From Colius striatus (lineage: Eukaryota; Chordata; Aves; Coliiformes; Coliidae), in contig NC_084766.1 of assembly GCF_028858725.1 (NCBI RefSeq), positions 23,972,501 through 24,036,500 on the forward strand: a stretch of 64,000 nt of DNA, read 5' to 3'. A model generated the notes under the pieces. The model saw only the letters and a program-made list of their open reading frames with translations, was not told where the DNA came from and ran no database searches. The position numbers and the translations under genes were made by a program. Of the stretch, positions 38,501 through 50,500 are shown one piece after another. How positions within the stretch are numbered: the stretch's first letter is position 1; the number at the start of each line of letters is the position of its first letter.

Positions 38501-41500
38501 ACCTTGAGATTTGTGTCAGAATGTCATTTCACCCTTGATTGCACAGGCAGCTTCTAGGGTGCTGTGCTTTTAGAGTATATGCAAGAGTCTTGCATATCAA
38601 GTGAAAAGGAAGACTGCTAAATGACTGGAGGATTCCTTTAAATGTGTTTGGGGTTGCACAGAGGCTGGAGCTGACCTCAGCCAGGGCTGCTGCTCCCGCC
38701 CTTCTGTCTCTTCTGGCACATTTCTGCCCTCTCCTATGACTGGAGCCTGACTATACATGGTGAGTCAGTTCAGGGAACTCAGCTGTCCAAAACCTGATGG
38801 TGGAGAGGTGATTGCACTTCAGCTTGTTCAGCTGCCTGAACCGATTGATGGTGCGTAACCATCGAGGTCTAGAGGACAGTGTTTGGAAAGGAAAGCCTCC
38901 ACTGAAAGGTAGGACTACAGCAGCCTCAGCTTTGGTTAGATTAAATCCTACAAAATTGTGTCCTAAAGGTGGTGAAGCTCATCTCTTGGTTCTCAAAAGC
39001 ATAGGTCCCCATGCCTTGTGTTTTTTGACTCACTCTATGTCCTGCTGCTTCTTCCCTTGTGGTGACTCTGGCATGATTTTGATTCTCTGCTAAGCCAGCA
39101 GAAAATTAATTCAGGAAAAAAAGATGCAACTGGTTTACTGTGAATTCAGGGAGCAGGGTCATCGTGGGGTATAAGGGTATGAGTCAGAGCAAGAGAGGGT
39201 TATTGTCATGTGTCTGGGACTGCTCCTTTGGCTCTGCCAGCTCATAAAATGTTGCAGCAGGTGTTTCTGAATGAAGAACCATCCTATTGTCCCAGTAAAA
39301 ATGAACAAATGCATTTTCCTTTATAAAAAGAATCACTTTCTGTTTCGGGTCATCCAGAGCCCCTTTCTTGTCTGCCTAGGGGTCCCTTGGCAGTTTAGCA
39401 TCTGTCCTTTCAGAGCATGCAGAGAAAACAGTTGTTTTTTCACCCTCTGAGTGTTTAAAACACAGCTCCTTTGGGAGTGCTGCAGCATTTCAGAGATTGC
39501 AAGCACTCAAGATGGACAGATCCTCTGATGTCCTTCTATCTTCTGGGAGTTGCCAACCCTGGGGCTGCTCCACACCTTGGTGTGAGCTCCGAGGCAATCT
39601 CCTGCTCTCCAGTGTCCAGGGGCTGTGATTGCAGGGAAGGACCTGCAACCTGCTCTTGCTGGCAGGAGGTTCTGTGTAAGGAGCTCCAGTGCTTTCCTCA
39701 GAAATTAAAAAGAAAAGGCTGTAGAAATCATCTTACACAAGGTAAGGGAGATAGTGCCTATGTAGGAAATACTTCCAAAGGTTGTTTATCTCCATGTTTT
39801 GTTTTTGAATTTCAAACTGTTTTGCTAGAATCATGCATGAAACTTCCCTTAATAACTGGAGGAAATGACACAACGAATTTGATCTGATTTGTTACCTATT
39901 GGTTGTTATATGGGTGCTACAGAAGATTTCTGTAGTTACATGTTCGTTTGTTTCTAACAGGCATCCTAAATTATCTAAAAAACATATTTTTTCTAGTTCC
40001 ACACTTCTTTCTATGCTACATCATCTTCTTATGAAATAAAAGGGATTAATGCAAAGTTACATGCGTGGGGGAAATGCGTGTGACTTTTCGTATACCACTG
40101 TGAGTTCTAAATTAGCAGTTGCCATTCAGGGAAAATGTTTTGAATTTATTATGGATTGATCTCTGAATATATTTAGAGAAGTAAAAAGTGAATACAGTGT
40201 TAGGGATATTAGAAAAGAATTGGAGAAACTTATTGAGAGCATTCCTATGCTATAAGCAGACTAAGTGATGACATACTAATCAGCATAAAGACTACATACA
40301 TGTAGAATAGGGTGATGGAAGTGATCAGTCACAGCTTTCAGGCATAAAGATTAGTTTGGGTTTTTTTCAGCTTTGGAAAAATGACTGAGAATACAATAAA
40401 TGCTCTGAACTCAGTGGCACGAGGGGAAGACAATTTGGGAATGATTATTTCCTTGTTTTCATGACAGAAGAAGTAGTGAGCATCCTGTGGAATTATTACA
40501 TATGAAACAAACAAATATGCCTTTTTAATATAGTGGGAAATAACTTGTGGAACTCATTGTGAGGGAATTTTTCCCAGCTAAAAGAAAGGAGGATACTAAC
40601 ATGTCACAAATTTGCCTATTGAAGAAAGACAGGATGAGAAGGCATTTTCTGGCTTGAGAAATCTTCAGACTTTCTAAATAGAAATTGTGTTCCCAATTTC
40701 ACAGTCACTAGGCATTTTAGAATAATCTCAGCAGACAAATCGGTTGGGTTTTTAAAAGCATTTTAAAATGTGTTGATTTAAAAAAGTAGGTGTTTTACAA
40801 GTTTGGCAGCCCACAATTCATGAGCCGTGAAACATCTATTTAACCTCTGCACTAACACTGTTTTCTAATATTCCAGGTTTTTAGTAAGAATATTCAGGTT
40901 TTCTTAACAGAAAATTCTATATAAATTTCCTTTTAAATTCCCTTTGTAAGACTGGAAAGCTGAAGCAAACAGTCCCATTAGGAGGACGAGCAAATTTGGC
41001 TTGTTCTGGTGCCGTGGCAATGTTGACTGTGGCTTTTGCAGTAGTGGTGATGACTGTGGGCAGTGTTTGCTTTCACACACAGAGAAATATGAGTTACTTC
41101 TCATCACCACCTCTCCATCGCACATCCCTGTGACTGTAACCACATCCCTCTGTCCTGTCCACCTAAACCTGTGTGTGTGCCTTCCTCTTTCCAGCTGATC
41201 AGCTGCAACAGTGTCTGCTCCCTGAGTCACTCCTGGAAGGGAATTGCCTCCAGGCAGATGGTGACATGAGCCACAGGATGGGTCCTCGCACGCAGGCCAT
41301 GCTGATGCTGTTTAAATTCTTATGTGCAGAAGCTCACTGTGGGTCCTGGCAGGCAGCTGGGAGCTGTCTCTGTGTGCTGGGTGGAGGTTTCACAGTTTCG
41401 GAGCTCTCTGGCCTGGTACTGGTATGTTGGGAAATAGTGCAAGTGACTCACAGAATCGTAGAATCATTTTGGGTGGTAAAAGACCTTTAAAATCATCAAG

Positions 41501-44500
41501 TCTAACCACTCACCTCACACTGCCGAGCCCACCACTAACCCATCTCCCTCAACACCTCATCTATGTGTCTTCTAAATATCTCCAGGGATGAGGACTCCCC
41601 CACCTCCCTGGCCAGCCTGTTCCAGTTAAGAAAGGCAGCGTTAGAGCTCCTCTGGTCCTGGGATGAGCATCTTGCTCAGGGATGGGATTGCAATGCTTGT
41701 GTCGCTCCAGAGGGGTGTTTTCTCACTTGTTCTTCAGACTTTTTTGGTGAGTCGGGTGGCCTCCATGAGCGTGCAGATCCACAGGCACAACAGAGGCAGG
41801 CACTCGGCAACAAACCAGCACATGAGCATCCCCCATCCAGGCTTCGCAGCCTGGCGGCGGGGGAGCTCCTACCCGACACCTCCGCCGCTCGCGGGGTAGC
41901 GGCGGACAGCAGGCGGGGGCCGAGGCCGGTCTTTCCCGTCGGCGCGCCGGTGGCTCCCGCCAGCCGCAGCTCACCTGACCGCCACACGGGTGTGCTCCCG
42001 CCATAGCGCACGGCGGCTGCCGGGCCCGGCGCGGCGGCTGCCGGCGCGGCGGGACCCACCGCGGGCCGCCCCGGAGCGCCGCCGCCGGGGTCCGCGCGGC
42101 CGTGCTGCGGCTGCCGCGGGCGCGGGGCTGAGCTGGCCAGGGTACTGACCCGGCCCGGCCCGGCCCGGCCCGCCCGCGCCCCTGCGCCCCGCCGGACGCC
42201 TTGGGAAAACATTTGGCATCCTCTGAGGCTCCCACATCTGGAGTTCTTCTCTCGCACTTCTGGCAAGAGCGGCTTGGTTTCGTGTCTTCCTGGGCAGTTT
42301 ACTGCTAGGGTTTTTTTTCTCCCATTTCCATCGACGTTCAGCAAGGCGCTCCTCGCGGCTTTCTCTTTTCTGCCTCATCCTTTAAGATCGAGGGCTGCGG
42401 GCTCCTTGCTGGCTGTTTCCCCAGGGTTGCTCTTGCTGAGATTTCACCTGAGCCTCCAGATGCTGTGGCATGCCACCCCTCAGCCCTCGGTTCAGAAGAG
42501 TGGGTGTGCAGGTGCCCCTGCTGCCTCCCCTGCATCCAGTACAGCCTGGTGGGGTTTTGATGAACAGACACTGAGTTCTTTGAAGAGCTCTGTATCCCAG
42601 ACTGTATCTGACCATTGTGTTTAAGCTGGAGCTCTAATGAATATGGATTCCACTTTCATTTTTATGTCTTGGACAAGTTTCTTGGGTCCTTCATCAGAGT
42701 ACCTTGCATGTCTTTGCCTCTGCTTCCTGAATAGCTGCAGTGGCAGCTCTCTGAGAACCTCATGAAGAGTGCCCCCATTTTTTGTGCCCAACATGGTCTC
42801 TTGGACTCTCCCAGGGATTTGTCTGCATGTGACTTGATTTCCTTGTGTTAATCCCTGTCACAGCAGCTCCATCACCTCAGGACAGGACTCCAAATGCTGC
42901 TCTTGGTCCTCATTCCTGAGCCTGGTCCCCTAGGCCTGCCGTTTGTCCCCAGACCCTGCTGACAGTGTGCACAGGGCCATCCCTTGCCCAATGGCATGTT
43001 TGCTGTGAGTGAGGAGAGAACTCGTGTCCTTAACTACAGACCACGGATGCTTTAATGACATTAATGTTCTGAGCAGGCTTTTTTAGGCAGGCTTTAGACA
43101 ATCTGTGTTAATACCCAAACTATGCAGTAAAGAGACAGAGCACAGCCTGGGCAAGACAAATGTAGTGACTCTAGGATGAGGCTCAGAGACAGGAAAAGAA
43201 TTTGGCTTTCAGTCTTCCACCCCACCTTTGGAGGGGGTTCCCTGTCAGCCCAAAACATAGCAGAGCTTTGAACTTAGGTTTGCTGAACCTGAGATTTGTC
43301 ACCTTGAGAGGCAGGAGCATGACTACTGGAAATAACTTCAGTTTTCCTTGATGTGTATAACAATAATGGAGCTGGAGAGTGTATGTGGAGCAAGATGTGG
43401 CTGTCTTCTGACAGCTCCCTCAGGAACTTCTAGCTATATGGGAATTGAACCAAGCTGGACAGTGTATGTGAGACAAGATATGACTCTCTCTGACAATACA
43501 GCAACTTCTAGCTGGATGGGAATTAAACCAAGCAAAGCGCAACCTTGTGATGCAAAGGGTGACCTCATGCAATATGGTGGAAGAACTCCAACTTCCATCC
43601 TTCCTTATCAGTGCTGGCTCCCTAAGGTTTTGTAAGAATCAGACACAGCATATGGTGCCTGTGGATCTGAGCATGTTACAGAGTTTATTAAACTCAGAAA
43701 GGAACCTTGCATAACTAGTGTGCACGACTCTCCTCCTGTTTTGACCAGACATCTCTTACTGGATTCTTGTTCTGCCTTTCTACCTCCATCTTTCTCTTTC
43801 TTCAGCAGGTGAGTTGTTCTAGGAAAGGCAATATCATATTCTAGTTTAATTCTAATGTCATTCTAATATGACTTATAAAATGCTTATATGAAGAGAAAAC
43901 GATTGTTAAATAATCTTTCTGCCTCCTGAATTGAATGTCAGGAGTTAGAAGGGTACAGAGACCTCTTCAAAGAGTCAAAAGCCATGCTGACCTCCAGTCT
44001 ACCTGTGCTAGCTGCAGTGAGGATAAACAAGGCAAAAATGAGCCTTCTTTGACACCTCTTTGATGGGCAAGGGTAAATGGAAGCCAGAGGTCACCAGAAT
44101 GGGATTTAATCTTTTCTCATTGATTAATGTCAAACCCAGCAGTAACAGCATCATAACGTAAATGTTAGGAGACTTTTGTGCTTTCCTACAGGGCAAGGGT
44201 CATCATTGCAAGATATCAGCTGCTAGTCAGGTGAAGGATGGAAGGGCTGGTAGGTTGTGTGAACATATTGAAGTCAATGACTTGAGCTTTCTAGGGGAGA
44301 AAAGGAGACTTGAGCAGAGAAGGTTCATTGGATAGGTGGATCCAAGGGGTTTGGACCCTTTTTTTGGGGTTGCTGGTGCTGAGTGATGGTTGTGTGGCTG
44401 TTATGCTGGCTGGTGCTGATCCAAGCATCTGGTGAAAATGGAAGCTGAGGTTTGGCCATCTCCCTTTTTTCTTTCCCTTTGCTGTAGACATTGTTCGCAG

Positions 44501-47500
44501 TGACATTGCCCTGGATAAGCAGAAAGGCTGTAAGATCGCCCAGCATCCTGACATAATGTTGGAGCTACAGAGGGAAAAGGCAGCTCAGATGCACTTGGTT
44601 TTGTTAAAGGAGCAGTTTTCAAACACATACAGCAACCTCACATTAACAGGTAAGGCTGCAAGACCAGCTCTGGAGCCAGGAGCTGGGGCTAGTTCTTGCA
44701 AACTCACAGGTGTGTTAAAACCCCGGGTGCTTCATCTCTGTATGAATCAGCGTCTCTCTGGCTTCCTCTGTTTCCTACCCAGATTATAGGGTGCTGGGAG
44801 GGAAAGGACCTGTAGGAACTTGTGGTGGACTCTTAATGCCTCTGCAGCTGGCACCTACGCAGACACTCCAGATTTGGTGCCCCTGGACAGAATGTTTTCT
44901 ATGGTCTGAGCTAAGCAGAATACCACGGCACGTGAAGTGCTGGAGAAATCTCCCTGCTAACTGTTCACGTCGATGGGGCTGCAGCAATTACTAAATTTGG
45001 AGTCCTTTAAGCTGCAGCTGATTTTTTTTTTCTTTCCAGAGCATGCACTTTGTGTGAACCCAGTAAATATTAAAGAGCAAATATAAAGGGATAATGGCCC
45101 AGACAGAGATGAGAGGATACTCTTTTTCTGGCAACTGTTTGTATTATCCAGGGAACAGAATCTCAAAGGATGGAGGAGACTGCCACAATTTGGATACACA
45201 TTTAATGGTGCTTTTAAAGGACTGATGTTTTCAGGCAGTGAGTGGGCAGAAGGATGGAATCCCAGCAGTTAGCAGTGTCCTTTCATAGCTGCTCTCCTTA
45301 TCACTACAGCTGGATGAGCCACAGACGATGGGAAGGAGGAAGAGACCAATAAATCAAATAAGATCCCCTTCTCCTCTTGCTGGGTCCTTTTCCTGTGAAA
45401 GGCAGGGAGGCATCTGATTTTTACGAGAGGGAGGGAGGGCCCTGTGCTCTGGCTGGGGGGGAGATGGCAAGCCCTGTGGTGGACCTCCCCTGCTGCTGGG
45501 CTGGGAGAGGCAAGTGGGTCCCGCACAACCTCCCCCATCTCTACTGCCACCCCTGATGCAATGTCCAGCCACTGCCCTGAAAGCAGCACAGATCTGCATC
45601 CTCCCCAGTGCAGCAGTGAGCTCTGGCTCTCTGGGGAACATCACCTGTGCTGGACCTCTTGGGAACTCCACATAGGTGGGATGGCGATACCAAGGCTGGC
45701 AGAAGGCTCAGCCCAGGGGGCCGGTGGGTGTTGGGGCCAGGAGTGTGGCTGAATCACATCATTCCTGAAAGCCTAGCATTTAAATGGGATCCTCAGAGCC
45801 GTTTCTCATTCTCTGTAACGTAATCCACTTGGCTGTTTATTCCCAGTACAACTGCTGGAATCAACATTGTCAGCTTTTCCCCTGACATCTTGCTTACTTT
45901 CCACTAAACAAACTTCCCTCGAGAAGAGAAGCTGCTCTCCCCTGTCCTCCTTCCCTCACTGCTTCAAAAGCTCTCCAGCATTGCTCACATTTTTTTACAG
46001 AACCTACAGAGCAGAGGTGCTACCTGGTTATCAGCTCAGCTCTTAGCCTTTCCAAGTGTGTTTATAGGATAGTTCAGAAGGTTTTAGCTGTAACTCTCCA
46101 GGGGGAAGAGAGCAATTTCACTGGAGTATTACCCAAAGAACTATTTTAATGTCCTTTAACTCCCTTTGAATGTGAGCAGAGCAACTTCGTAATTGTTATG
46201 AAGTTTAATCTTTTATTTCATAGACATAGTCTGAGAACATGGACTCTAGACAGCTAAGCATAATATTTAACTGGAACTCTACTAACTTGTGTAAATATTT
46301 CTCTTCTAGGTGATGGATCTGGTGTTTGGGGTGGGCAGAGGGGGTTGTACATCTGTTGCAGAAGGGCATTCCTTACGTTCAAAATTCAATCAGCCAGAGT
46401 TTGCTCGAGGACTTCTTTTTGTTCTGTGCAGTGGGTTTGTACAGTGCTGCAGGGAGTCCCCAGCTCGTGAGGCAAGGTGCAGGAACAAGGATGCAGGTTC
46501 AGAGAGGGACAGTGAAGGACTGAGTTTGCTGAGATGAAGTGTCGGGGGGGAAGTCTCAGAGAACAGGGCTTCCTCCTGGAGGGCTATACCCAGGAGTCCT
46601 TTGGCCTCATGCAACACATGTACTGGGGGTGACCCTCAGTGTCAAGGCTGGACCAGGGGATTTTCCTCCCCACACGCTTTTGTGTAAGAGGGGCTTCTAC
46701 TCTTGCAGCGGTTCAGTTATACCAAAGAAATATAAATGGAGCATCTCGCGCAGTCTCGTGAGAATAAAGATGCTTTAGAATGAGATAGCTCCTCTAGGGG
46801 AGCTTGGGAGTAGGAATACCACTATGAGGTATCTTTATTACCATACCACTACCACTGTAGTGATTTGAGGGAAAAGTCTCCTTCTCTGCCTCCTCCTCTC
46901 AGATGACATACGAACAACTTGAAAGACCGTAGATTGGGTCTCCCACACTGCCTGCAAGTGTGGGCAAGTGATACTGCCATCAAACTTCCATGCAGCATCA
47001 TCATGGCTTTAAGAACAAAAGCTCTCAGAGTGTAGGGAACAATTCTACAGTCCCTGTGGCATCAATGAAAATAGGATACTTCTTCAAATCTATTCACTAG
47101 TTGCACGTGGTTCCCAGTGTGCTCCTTACCTCAGCAATCAGGCAGGGCTGTGGTTTTGCACTGGGCTTTAAGCTGCTCCCAGCAGCAGGTACCTCCAAGG
47201 TAAGAAAGTGTCTTAAAATGAAATGTGTTTCTTTGTGCTAAGACATGACTGAGACTGAGTGAAGCCAGGCAGTCTTTCTGGCTCCCATTCCACCAGGAAC
47301 ACATGTTAAGACTCTGGCTTAGGCCACTTTGGTTTCTTTAGGCAAGTCCGAGCTTTCCTCAGCTCCTGTCTGCAGGCTGTCTCTTGCATCTTGCATTTGC
47401 TTTCTGTACGTGCTCTTTCTAGGCTTACTGTGCCTGCCTGACTGAGCTGAGTGATAGTCTTTGATCTGTGACAGTACTCTTTAAATGCTGTATAACATTT

Positions 47501-50500
47501 TGAGGCTTATTTATCTTTGTTGCTTTCCCCTTGATGCTCAGAGACAGATATCTTGTTTCACAGATCAGCATCTCTGATGCTCTCGAGCAAGCCTGTGGTG
47601 GAGCAGGGGGAGAATGCACAGCACCGTCTGCTCTCATCTGGGAACCACCTCTCTCAGCTCAGCCTGTGATGGGTAGGAGAGGAGGAGGAAGAATCTTTCC
47701 CTAGCTTCACTGCTTCTTCCCAGTTGAGTTAGGTGGAGCAAGCGATGATTCTTTTATGGCTTGTATCAGCTGGACTAGGAGTTGCAATCATCACTACAGG
47801 CTCCCCTCCTTTGCAGCCCCCAGGAAGAATGTTGAGATGATAGTAAGGTGATGTTGGAGTCCTGGAGCTAAGGGCACAATGCACAAGTGTCGGGCTGGCA
47901 GCAGGTGGGGTGTGAGGAACTGCCCAGGGCAGTGGAGAGAGTGAGTGAGCTTGTGGGGAGCAGGTCAGCAGCAGACAGAGCTTTGAGAGATTAAATCTGA
48001 ACGAACCTCTCTGTGGTGCCAGTTTGTGCTGGATTATTGTGCTGCATTTGTACTTTAAGAGACTGGATATCTGCTGATTTCTGCACTGTTGTTAAGTAAA
48101 GCCTGTTAAGTGCAATGGAAGAGGGAACTGCCCTGGTCAATAGACATATGTGAAAAATGTCCCCCCCTGTATTGACTTGAAGTGTTAAGTGTAACTGAGT
48201 TTCCCAAGATACAAGTCCAAACCATAAATTTCCCTCTACGAGTTACCATCCTGAGGAAACAAAATAGTTCCCCACTTCTCATTATCAACAGTGGAGAAAT
48301 GTCTCTTCTTTCTGCTCTGCCTTTTTTCTGAAGCTACAGTGCAGGTTACTTCACTGCATCAAGAGACCAGTGATGACAGCTCTTCAGCCTGTCCTACCAC
48401 ACTACATGTGCACTGAAAAGCCACTGAGGAGCCTCCAAGATGTATGGTGGAAACTCTCCATCTTGCCACATCATGCAATGCATGCTCTAAAAGCAGCAGT
48501 TGAGAGAGGAGACCTTCCTTACAGAGTACATAATGCTCCCATTTAACCTTCTGGTGTTCCACCCTGCTGAGGGCATTAGCAGGGGATCTCTTTCAGCTGC
48601 ACTGAGAGACTTGGGGGGATTAAAATCAGATGGGAGCTGCTAGGAACAGAAGTGAGAGTTGCAGAAGATCACATTTCACTGTCTGTGTCCAATGCTGCAG
48701 TCAGGTGTTTTACACTGGCATCCCATCACCCCTGTAAATGTCATTAGGTAACTTAAACTCAGACATAACAGCAGTTTGTGAGCTGTTTGTGAGACTTCCC
48801 TTAGAAAAGTCTACTTCTGAAGATACTGGCAGCCAGGCAGAGACTCTCTTCATCCAGGGTAAATGGTATGGGTATGTGAGGTGGTGATGACAGAGAGTGC
48901 ACACCAGCTTTTGCCAAGTGGGGATGCATAATGGTGGGATGAGCGGAGGAAAGTAGAGAGTAGTGGAGCAATGGGTTTGTGGCTACTGCAGAACAACCAT
49001 GTATGGGGTAGCATGAAGCAAGGATGAGGGCAGTATGTCTGCGTGAAGAGCTTGCAGGTGAGAATCTGTCCCACAGAAATATCTTTTTCCTTCTCTCCCC
49101 TGAAGACAGTGAGAGCCAGAGTTATGCTTGTTCCTTAGCAGGGAATCACGTGGCTCAGGTTGAGCACCTGTGACATTTGTGTTTCTTGCACTTATGAACC
49201 TCCCCCGGTGGTTTTGTGATTCCTGATGAGTGCTGTGGCTCTGGGAGGTGGTGGTCCTGGAGCAGGACATGTCTGCAGGGCCTGGGTGTGGTCCCATGGG
49301 GTGCTGGGTCTAGAGGGGCTTGTGGCTCAGAGGCTGCCCTCGCGAGGGGGTTTACGCAGAGAGCAGTGCTTGGGGCTGAGTGTGCTCTTGATGCCTGTGC
49401 TGCCAGACACAAAAGTTGTCCTGCTTGTTTTGGCTAGTTTTCCCCAGATACACAGTTTTATCCCTACTTAAAGCTATCTCCATGAGGTTGGGGCTGGGGG
49501 GCACCTTGTGAGATAGAGTTTGGGATGGTTGTTGCAGAGGTAAGTGCATCTTCCTTGCCTTTTTGACAGCTTGTTTGGTATCAGCTGCCTAAACAGCACA
49601 TGGTCTGCACAGCAGTAATATGTAGCATGGCTGTTTTGCTGGGTGCTGCACTGGGGTGGTCTGCCTTGCTCTTACTCTGCAGCTTTCTTTCAAGGAAAGT
49701 GCTCCCTGGGGCTGTGTAACAGGCCTGTGAGTGGCTTTTGGATCAGGCTGCCTGCTCTTCTGTCCATCACAGCCCTGTACATTACGTACATTATCCACAG
49801 CATTGCACAAAACAGATCTGCAAAGGACCTCAAGAGGGCATCTTCTAGCCTTTTCCGTGACAAATCAGCTGTACCTGGTCTCTGCTTGGGAAAAGGTGTA
49901 TAAGGAGAGGCAATACCTTTTATGTGAAAAATGGACAAATTGAGGGGGGGACACGACACACCTTTTGTTGGGGCTGAAGAATAAAAGGAGAATTCAAAGC
50001 TAAATACGCAGTGAAAATAATTTCCATGAGTTTGTCTTCTTGATTAGCAAAACTAGAGCACTGGTGGAGAAGTCATGTCAGCAAGGGGAAGCTCCTCTGG
50101 GAAAGACAGAGGGAGAGAGAACTGTTGTGGAGCGCTGTGGGAGGAAGGGACCAGACAAATTGTAATATACTGTTAAAACAAGATCTATACTGAGCCCATC
50201 ATTAATGACCAGCAAAGTTGCTGTGTCCCTTCTGAGGATGGTTTGCAGGTGTCTTCTGAGACCTGGGGATCAGAACTGAGGCGATGGTGCTGGGAAAAAT
50301 AAACTATGGGAAACAATCATCTGTTGTAACTATTTTTGTGTCGTTATCAGGTTTTTTTAATATTGAGCTCATTCTGAAGCAAAGTGGCTGTTTGGTTTTA
50401 CTACACAGCTTTCTGAGGGTGTTTGGTGCATAGCTGAAATACATTGCATTCCTGGGCACATCTGTGTCAAACCAGCAGGTTGTTGAGGCTGAGTGGCAAG

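Larger units (their letters stand above)
33801..44487 (+). other. HPSE2: HPSE2 intron 2 (10.7 kb)
   Basis: The intron is bounded by GTGAGC and GCTGTAG. It is CpG-rich up to about 34.5 kb and then AT-richer. It contains a CR1 3' end at 41.45 kb and an isolated CpG island at 41.85-42.22 kb. I see no conserved coding sequence. Confidence 0.85.
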
